Positions 9,216 to 18,053 of a DNA stretch of 29,666 nt are shown here, piece after piece (positions within the stretch are counted from its first letter, which is position 1; each line of letters opens with the position of its first letter). Source of the stretch: Asparagopsis taxiformis. Taxonomy: Eukaryota; Rhodophyta; Florideophyceae; Bonnemaisoniales; Bonnemaisoniaceae. Made by a program: the position numbers and the translations under genes. Where the stretch lies: positions 1-29,666 of the forward strand of contig JALQPE010002798.1 in assembly GCA_030407315.1 (NCBI GenBank), read 5' to 3'. A model generated the notes under the pieces. The model saw only the letters and a list, made by a program, of their open reading frames with translations, searched no databases and was not told the origin of the DNA.

Positions 9216-11501
9216 TCAACCATCCTCCATTACGCCAAAACTGTTATCAGCAGTTGCTGCATGGCGCCGCTCCATGCCCCCATACTGTGGGGCATTGATT
9301 TCGACATTCAGGTTTGCACTCAGGTGTCCAGCATATGGGTCAACGACGAAAAGTTCTGCGCCAATTAGTCCTTGCGCAATCACACAATCCATTACAGCAC
9401 CGAGGTTTGACGTAATATGCGATTGAATCCAATCCTCGGACACTAGAACAAGTGATGAGCAGCGGTTTACATCATCAACGACATGAACAATTCCAGACCC
9501 CTCTCCGCTTTGCCACACTTCAACAGCCTCTCTCGTCACAGTACGGCTTGCAAACACATGCCGTGACTGTGCACTAGTCCGCTGTTCGCTCTCGACAACG
9601 TCCGTTTCTTCCCTTGCTTGCGAGCCTTGGAGACAAGACATGCAGTACACCACCATACCAACTAATTGCTGAAAAGCTACCCCCACATATTGACTGTACC
9701 GCCTTGTAAACTCCTTCTGCCGTGCACCTCCTTTCCCCTTCGGTTCATCCGAACACTCCACAGTAGTCACTAGCCAAGCATCCAGGCGCGCCAGCGTTAG
9801 TACGCTCGTCTCTATGTCCATTACTTGTTCTGGTCGTATCGAATACCCCCTGAAGATGTCCAGCACATTCACAGCTACTCGGTTGTTAAACCATGCATCA
9901 CCATTCACTTCCATTTCGAAGCTGTCAGGAACCATGCCTTTGCTGTATCGCAGCTCTGAGAACGGTGCCGTTCGCCACCTCCCCATATCCAAATCACCGT
10001 TGCTTTCCCGTTTCAAAAGCTTCTCAGACGCTTCGCGCTTTTGATCCTCTCGCTCGTCCATCTCAGCTCGCGTCGTCAGCATCGTGCATCTAGACATTAA
10101 TTTCGTGTACCCCAGCGAACCGAACAATCTGTCCCTCGCATTACGCTTCCGTGCACTCATCACGTCGGACAGTTTCTGCGTCACCTTCACTTTCAATTCC
10201 TTGCTCCCCGCCACAGCCTCTTGACAGCACACACGCTGCTCCTCATCGGAAAACACATCACACCACGGACTTTGACGCAGTACGTGTCGCACCAAGTCAT
10301 TCAACAGATCACTCTCGTCCCTGTACGAAGGTGTATACCACTGCAGATTCTTGATGATATAGCCCGGAGGGGTAGCAATATATCCTACACCGTTTTCGCT
10401 CCAAAGTGTCCCTTCTACCGGCTCTACCTCGATGGTACGTCCAGTCCAACGTCTCTGCGTTTGTTCCGCTATAGGGTCCAGCTCCATAGTCTCGTTCTTG
10501 CACCACTTTGTCAGGTTTTCCTCAACCGCCCTAAGAACTCCAAGGTATTTCACAGGAATGGCTTTCTGTATTTTCGACTTACCGCCACCGTGATCACTGA
10601 TTCTACCTGTTCTCGCAATTGCAGTAAGGCTGGCATTTTCCGCCTGCAGAGTTTTCACCTTAGCCTCCAACGCAACTATCTCCGTGGTGAGCGCCTTGTT
10701 TGCTATGTCCTGGCTAAACACTTTTTTTTCCAGCTCCGCGATCTTCTTCTTCTGCGCATTGATGCGACTCGCCATTAAATCGATGGATTCCGGCGGATGC
10801 AACCTCTCTGCCCTCACCGTCCCCCCATCTCCCACGCTATCGGGAATATGATGTCCTCCATCGGCAATAGCCTGACGTCGCGGGGGGGTTACGCGCATAT
10901 TTGGCACCAATGACGGTCTGTTGTGACGAGGCCCGCACTCCGGCTGCTCTCTCCCCTCAGTACCACCTGACCGCCGATGATAGTTGGCATCCTGTGAACG
11001 TTGCTCAGAAACAACATCCCTTGCCGCTATCCTCGGGTCCCTGACTGCATTACCTGCTGGGGCTGATGTACTCGGCATAGTTGGCGCAGTGGGGGTCACA
11101 GCCTGCAGTGTCTCGCGAACCCCCGGCTGGGACTCCGTCTGCAGCACCTCCGCATCTGCCAACCCGGGAGGAACTACCTTTGCCATAGCACTCTGCCGCA
11201 ATTCCAACATGTTTTGAGCCACTATCATGTCATCATCATGATGTTCACTGTCCCTGCGAGCACGCTTGCCTCGGTCAAGCCCCATCTCTCTCCGCGCCGT
11301 TCCTCCTTCCTCACTTTCTCGCTGCGGATCCCCAGTTCTGCGCCGGTCCGTCTTGCGACTACCGGACCGCGGTTCAATGCTGCCGGTAGGCCCACACCGC
11401 TTCTTCGCACGGGATTGTCGGGCACTCGATACAGCAGCTGCTGACCGGTTTTTCTGGAGGCCCGGAGGCTTTGGAGCTTTCTTCGCAATACGCGGCGGCA
11501 T
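9216..11501 (-). CDS. Basic, coiled-coil protein of unknown function, 761 aa
   Basis: I do not recognise the family. The first 220 residues are Arg/Lys/Pro-rich and look disordered (start MPPRIAKKAPKPPG), which would suit nuclear or nucleic-acid contact. Residues about 238-295 form a clear heptad coiled coil (RINAQKKKIAELEKKVF and on), suggesting oligomerisation. The remaining 460 residues look globular. They include a conserved-looking arginine-rich segment (SARKRNARDRLFGSLGY) and end in a region rich in aromatic and small residues. It is convergent with the transposase-like gene, with only 77 bp between stop codons, so the two may be parts of one mobile unit. No intron or frameshift is seen. 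The function is open, and a DNA-binding partner of the neighbouring transposase is only a guess. Confidence 0.7.
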   Translation of the reverse strand: MPPRIAKKAPKPPGLQKNRSAAAVSSARQSRAKKRCGPTGSIEPRSGSRKTDRRRTGDPQRESEEGGTARREMGLDRGKRARRDSEHHDDDMIVAQNMLELRQSAMAKVVPPGLADAEVLQTESQPGVRETLQAVTPTAPTMPSTSAPAGNAVRDPRIAARDVVSEQRSQDANYHRRSGGTEGREQPECGPRHNRPSLVPNMRVTPPRRQAIADGGHHIPDSVGDGGTVRAERLHPPESIDLMASRINAQKKKIAELEKKVFSQDIANKALTTEIVALEAKVKTLQAENASLTAIARTGRISDHGGGKSKIQKAIPVKYLGVLRAVEENLTKWCKNETMELDPIAEQTQRRWTGRTIEVEPVEGTLWSENGVGYIATPPGYIIKNLQWYTPSYRDESDLLNDLVRHVLRQSPWCDVFSDEEQRVCCQEAVAGSKELKVKVTQKLSDVMSARKRNARDRLFGSLGYTKLMSRCTMLTTRAEMDEREDQKREASEKLLKRESNGDLDMGRWRTAPFSELRYSKGMVPDSFEMEVNGDAWFNNRVAVNVLDIFRGYSIRPEQVMDIETSVLTLARLDAWLVTTVECSDEPKGKGGARQKEFTRRYSQYVGVAFQQLVGMVVYCMSCLQGSQAREETDVVESEQRTSAQSRHVFASRTVTREAVEVWQSGEGSGIVHVVDDVNRCSSLVLVSEDWIQSHITSNLGAVMDCVIAQGLIGAELFVVDPYAGHLSANLNVEINAPQYGGMERRHAATADNSFGVMEDG

Positions 11502-11733
11502 AATGAAGCCTTCCCGGAAGCGATGGAAGGATTGAGTTGCACGAGATACAAAAAAGATTGCTGTATAGTGTCGGTAACCACAACGGTCTGCGATGAACGT
11601 TCAGGTCAAGTCAAGTACCGGAGAATACGCCAACAGTCCAGATTGTATACGGTAGGCAGTCATCAACAGTATTTAATGAGGTACAATTACAGCTGTCGAG
11701 CTAGGCCGCGAGCACCCCTATGTCCGGAAGACG

Positions 11734-11990
11734 TCCTGATTTGAATTAAAATTTGGGCTATTCTCAAAAACATGCACATGTGAACATGTTTTTGAGATGG
11801 GGGTGTGCCGTACGGCACAATCGACCGCTGAAATCGATGTTTTTTGCAATATTTTTTTTGCCGTGAATTGTAGAATTTCTGGTCTGGACACCAATGCAAC
11901 TGAGCTGGACATCCACCGGGCGTCCATTTCAACTTGGTCGTGTATTTTGCATCTGCACGCATAACAGCATCCAAGCAGTCAGGTTCACTG
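11734..11990 (-). repeat. Satellite-like family, copy A (inverted)
   Basis: Minus-strand copy of the family seen at 22187, 23527, 23881, 24330, 29080 and 29577. It carries the 16-bp palindrome TGTGCCGTACGGCACA (11804-11819) and the hairpin CTCAAAAACATG...CATGTTTTTGAG next to it. Homology with the copy at 24330 continues past GTCCATTTCA into TTGGTCGTGT and a GGTTCACT word near 11980. Confidence 0.85.
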
Positions 11991-12027
11991 CTCGGACGAA
12001 GTGCACCTGGAGTGTGAACGATTGGTT

Positions 12028-12032
12028 TTTGA
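12028..12032. repeat. Target-site duplication TTTGA, left
   Basis: TTTGA immediately precedes the TG of the 5' LTR and is matched by TTTGA at 18529-18533 just after the 3' LTR, as expected for a 5-bp staggered integration. Confidence 0.92.
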
Positions 12033-12507
12033 TGTTGAATCACTGCGAATAGGCCTCGAAGGCCTAATTCCGTGAGAAAACTTTGACTCTCGATTTCTCT
12101 ATGAAGGAGTGCTCTGAGCGCTCCGAAACCTATCTCATTGTATTCAGCGTCACCGAATTAGTCGGGTAGCAACTTCTCCGGGGCTCTTACGACACTCCAT
12201 TACGGAGTAACTAGCCTCAGAAGTTTTAATTTGTTTGTCATAATTCAAATTAGTAATTAGAAATGCTAGGACGAGTTGAGGTCCTGGCACTGGGAAAACT
12301 GTTATGATATATGTACACGTGGCGATGGCATGATAGAAATCACACGTGTACCAGATTGGCAGGTGGTGATGGCAACGACAGACTGTCTGGACAAACCAAG
12401 AACAGGCTGTCCGACTCACCGTTGGCGCATCTCGCCAGTAGTAGAAATAATCTGGTGAGCTCGCAATTTTTAGTAAACACTGGTAAGCGACCATTTTGAT
12501 TCTCACA
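12033..12507 (+). repeat. 5' LTR
   Basis: Begins TGTTGAATCA and ends TTCTCACA (5'-TG...CA-3'). Near its start is a perfect 17-bp hairpin, TAGGCCTCGAAGGCCTA. A TATA-like GATATATG lies about 275 bp in, which would fit the U3 promoter. Confidence 0.96.
12313..12351. promoter_or_regulatory. Inverted repeat with two CACGTG boxes in the LTR
   Basis: GTACACGTG (12313-12321) and CACGTGTAC (12343-12351) are exact inverted copies 21 bp apart, just downstream of the TATA-like GATATATG. CACGTG is the classic E-box/G-box bound by bHLH and bZIP factors. Both copies are also intact in the 3' LTR. A regulatory role is inferred. Confidence 0.45.
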
Positions 12508-12531
12508 GGTTATGGGCCCAGCACGCTTTCG
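12508..12531 (+). promoter_or_regulatory. Primer-binding site for an internal fragment of initiator Met tRNA
   Basis: GGTTATGGGCCCAGCACGC, and the few bases after it, sit immediately after the LTR. They are complementary to the anticodon arm and D-stem side of eukaryotic initiator tRNA-Met (GCGTGCTGGGCCCATAACC), not to its 3' end. Drosophila copia uses the same half-tRNA priming. This is where minus-strand cDNA synthesis would start. Confidence 0.92.
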
Positions 12532-12735
12532 TGGTCGTTTCAATTTTATTTTGGCGCAGTGGTGAGTAATTTCGCCGGCGCGCGCGAACATATATTTCCA
12601 GCAGCCCTCGCTCCTCGTTCATTTTGCGTTACTCGGTACCCACGCTCTCCGCTCGTTGCGTGCTTCTCCTCTCGCTCGCTCGCTCGTATTGCCCATTCTT
12701 CCCGCGCGTTCTTACTCGTTTCTTTCTGCGCGTTG

Positions 12736-12855
12736 CACTCCGCCTCGCTCCCCGGCGGCCACTCCGCCTCGCTCCCCGGCGCCTGTACGCCTCGCTCCCC
12801 GGCGCCTGTACGCCTCGCTCCCCGGCGCCTGTACGCCTCGCTCCGCTCGGCGCAC
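12736..12855. repeat. GC-rich 23-bp tandem repeat in the retrotransposon leader
   Basis: GCCTGTACGCCTCGCTCCCC followed by GGC repeats about three times, preceded by two variant units (CACTCCGCCTCGCTCCCCGG). Borders are approximate. It lies in the untranslated leader between the primer site and the zinc-finger ORF. It may have expanded by slippage during reverse transcription. Confidence 0.75.
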
Positions 12856-13009
12856 TCCGGACAAAACTTTTCTGTCATCTTGACATCAATTGTCAACTAT
12901 AACTGTCACATTGACACTGTGTCATCACTACAGGTGACATCCTGGCAGTTTGCGACATACTTGGAATATCTCAAGACACTTGAGGCAACTCAAAGAAAAA
13001 AGTAATACG

Positions 13010-13085
13010 GCGTTCCGTTGGGGACTCGAACGCACGACCAATAATTCTTGGTCTGCACAGTATTAACGACTGAGCAACTGGGCTG
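13010..13085 (-). pseudogene. tRNA-like fossil in the retrotransposon leader
   Basis: On the minus strand the order resembles a tRNA: GCCCAGTTGCTCAGTCG (A-box-like, D arm), a GACCA...TGGTC anticodon-type stem and GCGTTCGAGTCC (B-box/T-loop-like). The acceptor stem and the T and D stems pair poorly and the anticodon loop has an odd size, so a functional tRNA is unlikely. Read on the plus strand it may be a captured reverse-transcribed tRNA. Confidence 0.35.
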
Positions 13086-13259
13086 TTTTTGCCCAACCTA
13101 TTGGATCTACCGGCTGCTTCTATCTTGGCTCGTCTAAACCTTTCTCAACTCGGTTCTGCTCTTGTAAGTCAGCAACCTTGTCCTGATCGGTATAGCATTA
13201 TAGCCTTCACTACACATCAACTAAAATACATTGGTTTTCGTCTCATCAACTCTATCAAA

Positions 13260-13778
13260 AGTACGTTAATACCTTTCATCTTTCGGTCATTTTCAAGGTT
13301 TAGACCTTAGTAAGATCGGTATAACTCCTAACCTTTCGCCTTTACTTCTCCTGCAGTGTCTAGCAGTGACGAAGAAGATCGTGTTCAGCCACGACTTGAA
13401 GAACCTCGTCCAAGGCTTCGCCGGGAAGGAGAATCTCTCCGCGATCGCGTCTTCCGGAAGGCTTATAGCATTGCCGAGAGGAGAGATAACAAGACGAAGT
13501 ACGCTGCGCACAAGGACGCGAATCGCTCTAGGTGCAAAGATTGCAACGTTTATCTCAATTCTGCCGAGTCGAGGGTCGCTCATTACAACGGCGCAAGACA
13601 TAAAAAGACAGTCGAACGTCTTAAAGAAGGAGGTCTAAAGGTTTGCCGACCGTGTGGAGTCATCGTCCGCACGAAAAGTGAATTCGACAACCACCTCCGC
13701 GGCCGTCGCCATCTAGGAATTGAGAAGGCACTCAAAATCTCCAAAGCTTCTAAAGCTTCTTCCTCCACTTCCGATTAG
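13260..13778 (+). CDS. Accessory protein with two U1/JAZ-type C2H2 zinc fingers, 141 aa, start codon formed by splicing
   Basis: The open frame upstream of gag has no ATG of its own. Removing a putative intron (13261-13356) joins A13260 to T13357-G13358, creating AAAATG followed by TCTAGCAGTGACGAAG, so the protein would begin MSSSDEEDRVQP. It is acidic then strongly basic, with two identical-spacing fingers: CKDCN...H-YNGAR-H and CRPCG...H-LRGRR-H, both CX2CX12HX5H. This is the U1/matrin/JAZ pattern known for binding RNA or double-stranded RNA. It ends in a Lys/Ser tail. It could bind the element's own RNA, but the role is unknown. The stop lies 183 bp before the gag-pol ATG. The defective sister element has lost this ORF in its deletion. 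Coding is well supported by the fingers, while the splice-made start is inferred. Confidence 0.7.
13261..13356 (+). other. Putative 96-nt intron in the retrotransposon leader
   Basis: Donor GTACGT at 13261, branch-point-like CTAAC at 13328-13332 with the A 25 nt before the acceptor, a pyrimidine-rich tract and CTGCAG at 13351-13356. A stronger alternative donor GTAAGT lies at 13164, but joining it would not create an ATG. A further pyrimidine tract and TTAG acceptor at 13861-13865 could serve a gag-pol mRNA lacking the zinc-finger ORF. Confidence 0.55.
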
Positions 13779-13961
13779 ATAATTTCGTTTCTATACTCTA
13801 GGAATCTAGCTGATTTCGCATCCATAAACCTTGTTCACTTGTTCTCCTTCTTTCTTCGCTCTTAGCTAGAAGTTTCTATCCTATAGACCCCAGCTTGGTC
13901 CTCGACGACTATCAGTCGTCTACTTGGGAAAGGTCGAACAGATAAAATATATTAAAGAGCG

Positions 13962-16900
13962 ATGGAGAGCAATACATCTGGGATCCGAATAGAGAAGCTG
14001 GACTACTCCAACTTCCATTCATGGAAACAAAAGATGGAACTCATCCTCGGTCATCGAGAGGTAGACGAAATGATTGACTCGGAACTTTGTCCTCCTCGCC
14101 CTACAGACCCAGAAGAGCTTTCGAAATGGCTACGGAAGGATAAAACTGCCCGAATGGCCATCGGAATCACGTTGTCCGACGAGATGCTCAAGAATGTTAC
14201 ACACACCACTACTGCTCTAGAAATGTGGCAAGAGATTTGTAACGTGCATCAAAGGCATACATTGCTCAACAAACTAGCCGCGAGGCGGGACTTCTATACT
14301 GCTACGATGAGACCAGGTGAGCAAATGCTGGTTTATATCAACCGGGTTCGACAAATGGCAACAGTATTGACCTCCATGGGTGTCAACATTGACGATAAAG
14401 AAATGGCCATGGCTGTTCTCAATGGACTTCCCTCGTCTTTCCAAACGCTTATTACTGCTCTTGATGCTATCGGGGATGAGGACCCCACCTTTACGTTCGA
14501 CAAAGTACGCAGTCTCCTTCTCCAAGAGGAGCGTCGAGCTGCGATCCAGAAACCTCGAGGGTCGTCTTCGGATACAGCTGCTTTGGTTTCCACAAGTGGA
14601 AAGCCTTCTGGAAACATCAACAGGAAGAAATGTACCCACTGTGGGCGTACGAACCATACAGAGCCGTATTGTTGGCAGAAGTATGGCCGACCTCCCCGCT
14701 CCCGCTCGAACAAACCTCGCACTTCTGCTCACATATCTCAACGAGAGTCGAACTTAACCTCTATGGCTGCCGTAGCGATGGACACTGAACAGAACAAAGA
14801 TGATGAAGGAAAAGAGTATGTTTGTCTACTCTCATCATATTCTGAGTCGCTCAAGGAGATACACATCGCATCTACCTGGTACATCGACTCCGCAGCTACT
14901 TCTCATATGACGTTCGATCGAACAATGTTTGTTTCCTACAAGAAATTAAAACCTTTCAGTGTGACTCTAGGAGACAAATCAACTGCACTAGCTGTGGGAT
15001 GTGGCGATGTTAAACTTTCAATCCTAGTAAACGGGAAAGAAAGAGTTTACCTACTTAAAGATGTCCTTCATGTTCCGTCATTTATTTTTTCCCTCATATC
15101 AGTGAGTACTCTCACTGCTCGTGGAATATCGGTACAGTTTACGAACAATGGAGTCATCTTAACTAAAGACGGAGGCGCGATAGCCACCGGACACAAACGT
15201 AACGGACTCTATGCTATCGATCTCAATGTTCCTATTAAAGAAAGGGATATTGGAATAGAATCTGCTTGTGTTGCTTCTCTGCAACTATGGCATGAACGAT
15301 TAGGCCACTTCGACAAAAATGGAATATCTCGAATGGCACAAATCTCCGCGGTGAATGGACTCAGAATCAAAAACGACTCATCCCCGAAAACCCATCTGTG
15401 TGAAGGGTGCGTTACCGGTAAAATGCCTCGTGTAGCGATCCCGAAATCTTCTCTGACGAGAGCCTTTGAGATACTTGATTTAGTTCACACAGACCTAGCA
15501 GGGCCTATAGAACCACGCTCAAAAGGGGGAGCTCGATATTTCGTTACTTTCATTGACGACAAGTCTCGTTGGCTCACTGTCTATCCGTTGCATCGGAAGT
15601 CTGATTGCTTCGATGCATTCCAGCGATTTCTGTGTTTGGCTGAAACACAAACAGGGCGAGTACTTCGTCAATTACGCTCCGACGGAGGGGGAGAATATTT
15701 CTCCAATGAGTTCTGCTCTTTCCTTGAAATGAAAGGCATCAAACGGCAGACGACTTGTGCATACACTCCACAACAGAACGGCGTAGCAGAACGTATGAAT
15801 CGAACTCTGAAGGATCACATTCGAACCATGCTTCATCACAACTCTACTCCATTGGAGTTCTGGGCAGAGGCACTCTCTTGTGCTGCCTACATTCGTAATC
15901 GAATTACTAGTCGTTCTCTTCCATCTGGAACGACTCCTTTTGAAATCTGGCACGGCCGAAAACCAAACATCGCGCACTTGCGCACGTTCGGCAGTAATTG
16001 CTGGTATAAAATTCCAGATAAACATCTACAGACGCTAGACTACCGTTCAGTCAAAGCGATAATGCTTGGGTACGCAGAAGCACAGAAAGCATACAAGTTA
16101 TGGGACTTTACAAATGAGAAAATAGTAGTGTCTCGAGATGTGATCTTCGACGAGACGAAATCGAAAACGGTGACTAAGGAGTCTGACTACACAGAATTTG
16201 ACACTTTCTCTTATGAGACTTTTGAGAACCACACATCTGAGAACTCTCCAGGTTCTCGTACACAAAAGAACTCTCCTCCCTCTCCACCCTCAAGTCCCTC
16301 TACTGAACATATCACATCACAGCCACAATCTCCTCCACCCACATCTGCTTCAGGACCTGACGTTTCCATTATGAATGCTCCTCGAAAATCTTCCCGTGCT
16401 CGAAAACCTCCGGGTGAATGGTGGAAAACCACTGCCATCGTTTCTGCTGCGGCTGATTCCACTCCAGAACACCTCCTCACCTTCACTGAGGTGACCAAGG
16501 GGGAGGAGAAAGGTCTATGGATCGAAGCAATCCAATCCGAAATGGATTCTCTCCATGCAAATCGCACTTGGATTCTGGTCCCCCGCAGTGAAGCTGTCAA
16601 CCTTCTTTCTTCAAAATGGGTCTTCAAACGCAAAGATATCATCAACGACAACGGAGAGCACTCAATAAAGCATAAAGCTCGGCTCGTAACGCGAGGATTC
16701 GAGCAGAAATATGGCATTGACTATGCCGAAACATACGCACCTGTTGTCAAGTTCTGCACTCTACGCATGTTCTTCGCTCTGACTGTTCATCACGATCTTT
16801 TCTGCGATCAGATGGATGTGAAGACAGCCTTTCTCTATGGTGACCTCGAACAAGAAATATACATGGAGCAGCCTGAGGGGTTTGTGAGTCCAGCGTATCC

Positions 16901-18038
16901 CAACCATGTCTGTAAACTTCAGAAAGCACTTTACGGTCTCAAACAGGCTCCAAGGCAGTGGCACGCTAAAATTGACGAGTTTCTCATATCTGAACTCACA
17001 TTCCAGAGCTCCCCGTACGATCCATGCTTCTATGTTAGGAACAGTAAGGATTCTATGATGATCATTGCACTTTACGTGGATGATTTGTTGCTGGCCTCTA
17101 GCAGCAGAGACTTATTGGACGAACTAAAGGAAGAGTTCTGCAAACGCTTCGAGATGAAAGACTGTGGCAGAGCTCGAGTGTGCCTTGGACTAGAAATTGT
17201 ACGAGACCCTTCCAGAGGGCTGTTGCACTTGAATCAAACCCGATACGCCGAAAAGGTATTGGAACGATTCGGAATGGAAAACTCCAGCCCTGTTACAACT
17301 CCAATGCAAGCTCAGATCTCGATTGGGGATACCGAAACAGAGGCAATTGACTCCACACTCTACCGCAAAGCCATTGGAAGCCTAATGTATCTAGCTGTGG
17401 GAACTCGTCCTGACATCGCGTTTGCAGTCGGAAGACTTGCTCAGTTCGTCGAGACTCCAACCAAATCTCTCTGGGTAGCTGTGAAGCGCGTTCTACGATA
17501 TGTTTCAGGTACTAAAGGTTTTGGGGTACTTTACAAGGCCTCAGAGGATCTATCACCGGTAGGATTTAGCGACTCAGATTGGGGAGGCTGCACAATAAAT
17601 CGGAAATCTACCAGCGGCTACGTCTTCATGATGGCTGGCGCAGCTGTGAGCTGGAAGTCTCGCAAGCAAAGCTGTGTAGCTCAGTCTTCCTCCGAGGCTG
17701 AATACATGGCCCTGAGTGCTGCTGTAAAGGAGGCTATTTGGCTCAGCAATATAGTTGGTTTCGGCAGCGGGAACAGCTCCGCAGATCCGATTCTCATCAA
17801 TGTCGATAACCAAGGCTCAATCAAGATGGCCAAGAATGACGCATCGGGAACTCGAACCAAACATATCGACATCCAATATCATTTCGTCCGAGATTGTCTA
17901 CTGAAGGAGATGTTTGCAATTGACTACTGCCCAACATCTGAAATGATAGCCGACCTGCTGACTAAGCCTCTGCAACGCGTTCAGTTCATGAAGCTCCGAG
18001 AACTTATGGGTGTGTCAGCACTGTCATCAATCGAGTAA
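13962..18038 (+). CDS. Copia gag-pol polyprotein, 1358 aa, intact
   Basis: A single ORF encodes the capsid and all enzymes for reverse transcription and integration. Gag (about 13-195) is of the UBN2 type, followed by a zinc knuckle CTHCGRTNHTEPYC (224-237). Protease has DSAATSHM at about 309, where Ala replaces the usual Gly of DSGA. The GAG-pre-integrase zinc region (HERLGH...CEGC) precedes the integrase core with D511, D574 and E610, giving the canonical D,D35E spacing. Reverse transcriptase carries the FLYGDLEQEIYMEQPEGF block and YVDD at 1038-1041. RNase H starts near D1204 and ends in the TKHIDIQYHFVRD region. There is no frameshift or stop between gag and pol, so their ratio is probably set by splicing or protein turnover, not frameshifting. 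The start ATG follows AAAGAGCG. All catalytic residues seen are present. Confidence 0.97.
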   Translation: MESNTSGIRIEKLDYSNFHSWKQKMELILGHREVDEMIDSELCPPRPTDPEELSKWLRKDKTARMAIGITLSDEMLKNVTHTTTALEMWQEICNVHQRHTLLNKLAARRDFYTATMRPGEQMLVYINRVRQMATVLTSMGVNIDDKEMAMAVLNGLPSSFQTLITALDAIGDEDPTFTFDKVRSLLLQEERRAAIQKPRGSSSDTAALVSTSGKPSGNINRKKCTHCGRTNHTEPYCWQKYGRPPRSRSNKPRTSAHISQRESNLTSMAAVAMDTEQNKDDEGKEYVCLLSSYSESLKEIHIASTWYIDSAATSHMTFDRTMFVSYKKLKPFSVTLGDKSTALAVGCGDVKLSILVNGKERVYLLKDVLHVPSFIFSLISVSTLTARGISVQFTNNGVILTKDGGAIATGHKRNGLYAIDLNVPIKERDIGIESACVASLQLWHERLGHFDKNGISRMAQISAVNGLRIKNDSSPKTHLCEGCVTGKMPRVAIPKSSLTRAFEILDLVHTDLAGPIEPRSKGGARYFVTFIDDKSRWLTVYPLHRKSDCFDAFQRFLCLAETQTGRVLRQLRSDGGGEYFSNEFCSFLEMKGIKRQTTCAYTPQQNGVAERMNRTLKDHIRTMLHHNSTPLEFWAEALSCAAYIRNRITSRSLPSGTTPFEIWHGRKPNIAHLRTFGSNCWYKIPDKHLQTLDYRSVKAIMLGYAEAQKAYKLWDFTNEKIVVSRDVIFDETKSKTVTKESDYTEFDTFSYETFENHTSENSPGSRTQKNSPPSPPSSPSTEHITSQPQSPPPTSASGPDVSIMNAPRKSSRARKPPGEWWKTTAIVSAAADSTPEHLLTFTEVTKGEEKGLWIEAIQSEMDSLHANRTWILVPRSEAVNLLSSKWVFKRKDIINDNGEHSIKHKARLVTRGFEQKYGIDYAETYAPVVKFCTLRMFFALTVHHDLFCDQMDVKTAFLYGDLEQEIYMEQPEGFVSPAYPNHVCKLQKALYGLKQAPRQWHAKIDEFLISELTFQSSPYDPCFYVRNSKDSMMIIALYVDDLLLASSSRDLLDELKEEFCKRFEMKDCGRARVCLGLEIVRDPSRGLLHLNQTRYAEKVLERFGMENSSPVTTPMQAQISIGDTETEAIDSTLYRKAIGSLMYLAVGTRPDIAFAVGRLAQFVETPTKSLWVAVKRVLRYVSGTKGFGVLYKASEDLSPVGFSDSDWGGCTINRKSTSGYVFMMAGAAVSWKSRKQSCVAQSSSEAEYMALSAAVKEAIWLSNIVGFGSGNSSADPILINVDNQGSIKMAKNDASGTRTKHIDIQYHFVRDCLLKEMFAIDYCPTSEMIADLLTKPLQRVQFMKLRELMGVSALSSIE

Positions 18039-18041
18039 GCC

Positions 18042-18053
18042 AAAGAGGGGGAG
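18042..18053 (+). promoter_or_regulatory. Polypurine tract
   Basis: AAAGAGGGGGAG abuts the TG of the 3' LTR and would prime plus-strand DNA synthesis. The same tract sits at 173-184 in the minus element. Confidence 0.93.

Noticed and set aside
12496..13005. 169-codon frame over the start of the retrotransposon leader
   Set aside because: It crosses the LTR end, the primer site and the 23-bp repeats, and its composition simply reflects the repeat.
16211..16717. Antisense 168-codon frame inside pol, also present at 1509-2015
   Set aside because: Both are the reverse strand of the same pol segment, so their conservation follows from pol. There is no independent coding evidence.
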